Shown here piece after piece: positions 62,301 to 64,000 of a stretch of 64,000 nt of DNA. The notes under the pieces are model-generated. The model worked only from the letters and a program-made list of their open reading frames with translations. It made no database searches and was not told where the DNA came from. Each line of letters starts with the position of its first letter. Positions within the stretch are counted from its first letter, which is position 1. The stretch is taken from NCBI RefSeq assembly GCF_001276515.1, contig NZ_LDVZ01000003.1:62001-126000 (forward strand), read 5' to 3'. The stretch is from Haemophilus sp. C1 (GTDB taxonomy: Bacteria > Pseudomonadota > Gammaproteobacteria > Enterobacterales > Pasteurellaceae). The position numbers and the translations under genes are program-made.

Positions 62301-64000
62301 ACCAAAGACGACGTTGAGTTTGCAACTGTGAAAATCGGTAAAGATGAAGACGGCAAAAAACCGGTCAGCCTGACGACGGAAGCAGCTAAAGAAGCATCCA
62401 ATAACGATGCGGCAAACAAACCGGCAACGGCACTGAAAATCTCTTCAGACGGCAAACCGGCCCAACTTGTCGGCGTGGCATCGGTGTTGAATACAAGCAA
62501 AGTCATCACCAAACCGAACGGCGATAAAAAGGCGGACGGTAAGCCGGCAGAGTCGAAAACGGAAAAACTGATCGACTTGGCAGGTACAAAAGCAGCACCG
62601 GTGAACAAGAACGCCGCCGCAACCGTAGGCGACCTGCAAAATATGGGCTGGGTGGTATCGACCAAAGACGGCAACGGCTACACCGATGTCGTGAAGAACG
62701 CCAACCAAGTGGACTTCAAAGGCGGTACCGGCATTTCCATTACAGGTAAAACCCTTGAAGATGGCACCCGCCAATTGACTGTAGGCATTAAAGAGGGAGA
62801 AGTTACAGATAAAGTAACTATTACTCATAAAGATGGAACTAGAACAGAAGCTGTTAAGATCGGAGATAATTATTACAAGCTCGATAAAGATGGAAAACCA
62901 GAAGGCTTCCAAACAGATGTGAATGGTAAACCTGCAGGTACCCCATTAAATATCGATAAAGATAATGATGTGATAACTAACAGCGGTTCAGGCTTTGTTA
63001 CTGGTAATACTGTGGCAACAGCAATCCAAGAGTCTGGTTGGAATGTTGGTTTGGCTGACGCATCCAAAGCTAATGCAGCATTTAGTGATAAAGATAAAGC
63101 GTTATCAGCAGATAAACTTGAGAAAGTCAATCCAAATGACAATGTTCGTTTTGCTGATGGTAAAGGCACAAAAGCAGCAGTCGCAACCGTTGAGCGTGTT
63201 GATGAGTTCGGCAAGAAAGTGACTGATACTTATGTGAAGTTTGATGTGGATGAGGGTAAAATTACTGCGGACACAACCAAACCTGGTGCGGTAAAAGGCC
63301 CTGTTACTGCAGATGAAGCGAAGAAACTTGCTGATGATTTAGCAAATGCGCAAAACGCAGTAAACAATTTGGCACCAGATGCAGATGAAGCAACGAAAAA
63401 AGCTGCTCAAGATGTACTTAAAGCAGCCCAAGATGCGGCAGCACCGTTGAACAAAGTAGCGACTGCCCAAAACGTTGCGGATATGATTAACAACTCTGGC
63501 TTTACGTTGAAGACTTCTGCAACTGCCGATGGTAAGAAAGAATCTGGTGACGATGAAGTTATCAACCCAGGCAAAGCGGTTGAAATGATTGCAGGTAAAA
63601 ACTTAACCGTGAAACAAGAAGCTGATGGTAAAGTTACTTACGCAACTAAAGACGATGTTCAATTCAATAGCGTACAGTTTGGCGGTGATAAAGGACCTAA
63701 GATTTCATCTACTGCAGAGGGTAACATCAATGTAAGTGGTGCGGATGGTAAGGCACCTGCTAAGATTACTGGGGTTGCTGCAGGTGATATTTCACCAAAC
63801 AGCACAGATGCAGTAAATGGGGCACAGCTTTATGCATTAGCGGGCGATCAGAAAAATGTAAATCCTACAAATAATAAGTACGATACGATTGAGTATGATA
63901 GCCAAAATAATCCTAAGTATGTGACTAAAGACGCGCCTACAGGTAAAACAGTTGTAACTGAAAAAATTGATGGGCATGATGTCGCAGTGTTAAGAACTTA
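53301..64000 (+). CDS. Giant trimeric autotransporter adhesin (Hia/Hsf type), 3' end outside the window
   Basis: An open frame of at least 3,566 codons from the ATG at 53301 to the window edge. I read its start, several internal repeats and its end in the same frame and saw no stop. It begins with an extended signal peptide (MNKIFRVVWSQATQSWVVVS, cleavage after AYA near residue 62). The head (to about residue 780) has many YadA-like repeats (SIAIG, ALAIG, SIALG). A neck-like sequence, ERQLKNVAAGRVAEDSTDAIN, precedes the stalk. The stalk repeats blocks such as ADMINNSGFTLKTSA (three copies), GEKVGQVRP with ATVDAVANAVN (two) and GKNAAKVSGKTENGVRTITV (two), and NxAATVGD neck motifs. The C-terminal membrane anchor lies beyond the window. 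Base composition alternates between AT-rich Haemophilus style and GC-rich neisserial style along the gene. Confidence 0.93.
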   Translation, partial: MNKIFRVVWSQATQSWVVVSELTKAHKKQSSSNAQKSAVNFSGNFIKSSAIALALLSGHSAYAAEAASGLIQINSTKGIATATGSDSIAIGNDSKAIGNNNSLAIGHSAQATGNDGALAIGRNSKAGGNNGIALGREAETTENDSIALGYKAKAIGKDGALAIGRNSTADGKNSSIALGSDSKASGESNIALGYLAKADKNFAIAIGKGASAQKFNNAVAIGANAQANGATSLALGMESKTTGHDSYAIGYRSETIGDTSIAFGRQSTARGKYDIVMGAEAETRDQDDRKGYSIAIGAGAMSGTNKPGKNLNGGDAGGVAIGTGAYTGVNRNNISLNSAVAVGAGAGAGFRKLDNNGMPAQNATDVDNNDEVLKKAFGVKNVADYQKIAGGTNGYTNVDINEATALGRNARAIGDQSVAIGAQTIAGMGAIALGGNDITQFANKKYYKSTKENFAVTETIDHNQDAKISDDTISGAYNRLVGTALDTQYKATYAQDGSVVLGAQAHSGTPLGTALGTNALIRKGAFGATAIGAGSQVQANAEAAVAIGMGSFANGKYAVAAGTGSRAELGDIAMGYKAQASGKQGAIAIGQSTNAQGDSSIMIGGANISNAAAQITSYKAERKNPDGSHMTYTKEVTERINGQDVKRTYTFVSTENKTGKVEDAYAELTGKPMNVKSLDYNDSKNSNGHASTSIGVHSLAQGNLASAYGASSRAIAIGSLALGTGAIADRQNAVAIGTGSTTDLVGTRQLDASYDKYGNWVASDSPDAVYKFRWAGGINTSEGDVVSFGSSGAERQLKNVAAGRVAEDSTDAINGSQLNSVARKVASGWQIAGNEKTKVAGIGSDDQVNFTDGKGTTVTVMAQDAVKETVTENGKQVEKIKTPKGANVKFDIKNADDSLEVGTNGVKVKTSDGIETTTNGIKVNTGKGLKIDAADGNKVAVNTDDKTITVSDDGTVKAVAGTIETVTAKNKVTGEKVGQVRPAKDDKGKLATVDAVANAVNNAAWSITSDTDGGSFATSGHTKTTEKISAGGSVTFKAGNNLIIKQAGTDFTYSLNPILNGLTSAEFKGTGENAPITKLTNAGITVTTPADAVANTPEKTVTLNQDGLNNGGNAISNVKSNLPATKNSDTANTAAAPSNATKTQAVPNTTNMKGTDYVNPNNAATVGDVLNAGWNLKGKGTAVDFVKAYDTVDFVDGDGTTASVESKDGQTSTVKYSVNTTTIKPDTANAGKVKAEGTGNTFATAETVASAINDAYWKAAASGNGATTDVADNVKAGDTVTFKAGKNLTVTHNNTNKSFEFATTDTPEFSSVQFGNNGPKITHDGDNLKVTKADGKSPTKITNVANGSDGNDAVNVSQLKASGWKVAGNSKTEVDTINPSEQVNFLNGSGTTVTVEKDKGADGKENGNVNVKYDVNVGNGLQKDTASNTISVKPADSTITVGTDGVKVNTGDIATESTGKATTALDKAIAEATKELAEATEAGDATAQQAAQAKLDAANQAKTDAGKQIATVENVTEAINKAGWNAIAAKTENGEVSGEAAQLVKPGQTVTFEADKNVKIAQNGSKFTFSTKDNVEFKSVKVGEEKDGKKPVSLTTSVATPADNNQTGKAPTTALNISSGEGKDAKPTQITGVGSVLNATTVTSAPDGTTPTTQPKLVNLGTAHNQTALADNVLNSAATVRDLANMGWKVSADKVTGADDKSYSDVVRNADEVKFVGKNAAKVSGKTENGVRTITVDVEVPDVKTAKLVSSTDGSVIAPSTDPALQKALKDAKDELARLPDTATKAEKEAAENKVKDAETALNNALDDTGVATAKNVADMINNSGFTLKTSADEGKKDAASAGSEVIKPGKTVEMVAGKNLTVKQGTNGKVTYSLNPELINLTSAEFKADGKPTVKISSDGITITPAAPTTGGEQKPNVSLTENGLNNGGNAISNVAGNLDGAKTGTTAPTTSAIKPTALTETNAATVGDVLNAGWNLQEKGEAKDFVKAYDTVNFVQGDGTDVSVSVSADKQTSTVKYSVKADGNSLEVGANGVKVKVSDGIKTTANGIAVKAADKTLTVGTDGVKVNTGAIAAANGGEDQTADRGKVTVTPKTKEDGKLETQAEAETRAASEIATVKNVADAINSAAWIAKVENTDDSVDTPTENDKGTAVKAGDTLNLKAGKNLRVNHTGGNITFALAKDITVETANVENTLTIGKDRAKVNIASSANGLTLSGTETAADGSTNNNAPVYLNGIKPTLTDTLAGSPTTNITANINATAYHRAASVQDVLNAGWNIRGAKKAGGEVENVDFVRTYDTVDFVSGNKATTDVTVAAEDGGKRAVVTITAKNDAGSITTAGGKVVVGTNGKADTDPKAGNKVAKTGDVANAINQSGWKTNATKINGAAATKADKTQLINPGDAVNYENGNGTVANVEVTQGKDGNPDTVSVKYDVKADGTTIKVGDDGKVTAVTGTIETVTDKNKIAGEKVGQVRPVDADKGKLATVDAVANAVNSAKWYAKATNTDEEIKDKDKTNDTTGEGIAAGDEVTFTAGKNLRVKHTGKNFTFATVETPEFEGLKLVQGGNTVNIAPTANGLSFSRPAATAGGKGQPVTLGGISSGLEKFDAADPKTEGLLNLNKTEAGKTEPTVGDNTAATVGDLRGMGWVLSADKETDNPDKTYNAQVKNAEEVKFVGKNAAKVSGKTENGVRTITVDVDHQLATNNSVKPVEYTKKDGTKVYPKTVTKDDGTTETKFYPNADGTGDEVPADDVIVSVNGANGTKSPTTLSNVKSNLPETRNTADAGKPASKSQSAPTIGTADGNVNANNAATVGDVLNSGWNLKGNGSAVDFVRAYDSVNFVNGKGTTVSIETDGKESRVKVDVDTGVITAETKDGKATGKVAGPVANAADLSKAIKDAQDELAKAVDEQAKKAAQTKLDTANKAADEAGLNKVATAQNVADMINNSGFTLKTSATAAADNLTADNTLKNDGEVINPGKTVEMVAGKNLTVKQDAGGKVTYATKDDVEFATVKIGKDEDGKKPVSLTTEAAKEASNNDAANKPATALKISSDGKPAQLVGVASVLNTSKVITKPNGDKKADGKPAESKTEKLIDLAGTKAAPVNKNAAATVGDLQNMGWVVSTKDGNGYTDVVKNANQVDFKGGTGISITGKTLEDGTRQLTVGIKEGEVTDKVTITHKDGTRTEAVKIGDNYYKLDKDGKPEGFQTDVNGKPAGTPLNIDKDNDVITNSGSGFVTGNTVATAIQESGWNVGLADASKANAAFSDKDKALSADKLEKVNPNDNVRFADGKGTKAAVATVERVDEFGKKVTDTYVKFDVDEGKITADTTKPGAVKGPVTADEAKKLADDLANAQNAVNNLAPDADEATKKAAQDVLKAAQDAAAPLNKVATAQNVADMINNSGFTLKTSATADGKKESGDDEVINPGKAVEMIAGKNLTVKQEADGKVTYATKDDVQFNSVQFGGDKGPKISSTAEGNINVSGADGKAPAKITGVAAGDISPNSTDAVNGAQLYALAGDQKNVNPTNNKYDTIEYDSQNNPKYVTKDAPTGKTVVTEKIDGHDVAVLRT
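53643..53801 (+). repeat. Exact 30-base direct repeat in the adhesin head
   Basis: The sequence at 53643-53672 recurs unchanged at 53772-53801, 129 bases (43 codons) apart, both encoding DGALAIGRNS. Identical DNA between otherwise diverged head repeats points to a recent in-frame duplication or exchange that could lengthen or shorten the head. Confidence 0.8.
58994..59005 (-). other. Perfect 12-base neisserial DNA uptake sequence, copy 1
   Basis: TTCAGACGGCAT, the complement of the Neisseria uptake sequence ATGCCGTCTGAA, lies in frame inside the adhesin gene and encodes part of SSDGI. Confidence 0.85.
59417..59428 (-). other. Perfect 12-base neisserial DNA uptake sequence, copy 2
   Basis: A second TTCAGACGGCAT, 423 bases after the first and again in frame (VSDGI). 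A 10-base core copy occurs at 62444-62453 and a one-mismatch 12-base copy at 56030-56041. Haemophilus uptake sequences lie in the same gene at 59172-59180 and 61775-61783. Confidence 0.85.

Noticed and set aside
62444-62453. Third neisserial uptake sequence
   Set aside because: Only the 10-base core is present. The two further bases of the efficient 12-base form do not match, so it was not counted as a full copy.
55838-63214. Many long antisense open frames opposite the autotransporter gene
   Set aside because: They arise because the GC-rich, Gly/Ala/Thr/Lys-rich repeat sequence lacks stop codons in the complementary frames. They have no ribosome-binding sites or recognisable domains, and the sense frame is continuous.

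Overview
The window comes from a Haemophilus of the influenzae/haemolyticus group. The DNA is AT-rich. The 9-base Haemophilus uptake signal (AAGTGCGGT or its complement) occurs dozens of times, inside genes, between genes and as inverted pairs that act as terminators. The gene order (aceE, mgsA, dnaK-dnaJ, proA, rsuA, maeB, uvrB, zevBA, ettA, tmcA, mfd, gyrA, ycaO, gloB, tehB, metG, mrp, siaB) is, from memory, that of the H. influenzae chromosome.

Layout. 0-6 kb: the 5' end of aceE, mgsA, then an accessory pair (a TbpB/hemophilin-like surface lipoprotein and its Slam-type outer-membrane exporter) behind a 17-T tract, then a DUF945 periplasmic protein. 6-9.3 kb: dnaK and dnaJ with a sigma-32 promoter and a palindromic repeat between them. 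9.3-24.7 kb: housekeeping and transport genes (proA, a TRIC-type channel, a coupled membrane-protein/EamA pair, a Bcr-type efflux pump with rsuA, maeB, an LtaS-like sulfatase, uvrB, tRNA-Asn, zevBA), plus a DnaA-box cluster near the tRNA. 24.7-25.7 kb: a perfect FNR site, an orphan terminator that suggests a small RNA, and a HigBA-like toxin-antitoxin pair. 25.8-36.7 kb: ettA, a SirB2 protein, tmcA with an in-frame repeat insertion, mfd, an IS200 remnant and gyrA. 36.7-37.2 kb: a noncoding composite inverted-repeat element of about 0.5 kb next to ycaO.

39-45.3 kb is the most intriguing metabolic region. A frameshifted TonB-dependent receptor and a small membrane protein diverge from a translationally coupled operon encoding a FecB-type binding protein, a FecCD permease, an ATPase and a SAM methyltransferase. 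The shared promoter holds two sequences that fit the ModE (molybdate regulator) operator. I infer a molybdate/tungstate-responsive chelate uptake system, with the receptor broken in this strain.

45.3-53 kb: gloB, tehB, metG, mrp, a MazEF-like toxin-antitoxin pair, a small gene broken by a stop codon, a nitroreductase and siaB (CMP-sialate synthesis). 53.3-64 kb: one uninterrupted reading frame that runs off the window, at least 3,566 codons, encoding a giant trimeric autotransporter adhesin. It is a mosaic: AT-rich Haemophilus-like head and segments alternate with GC-rich stalk DNA of neisserial character. That DNA carries two perfect 12-base neisserial DNA uptake sequences alongside Haemophilus uptake sequences, which indicates assembly by transfer between naturally competent genera. 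The many antisense open frames in this gene are by-products of its composition.
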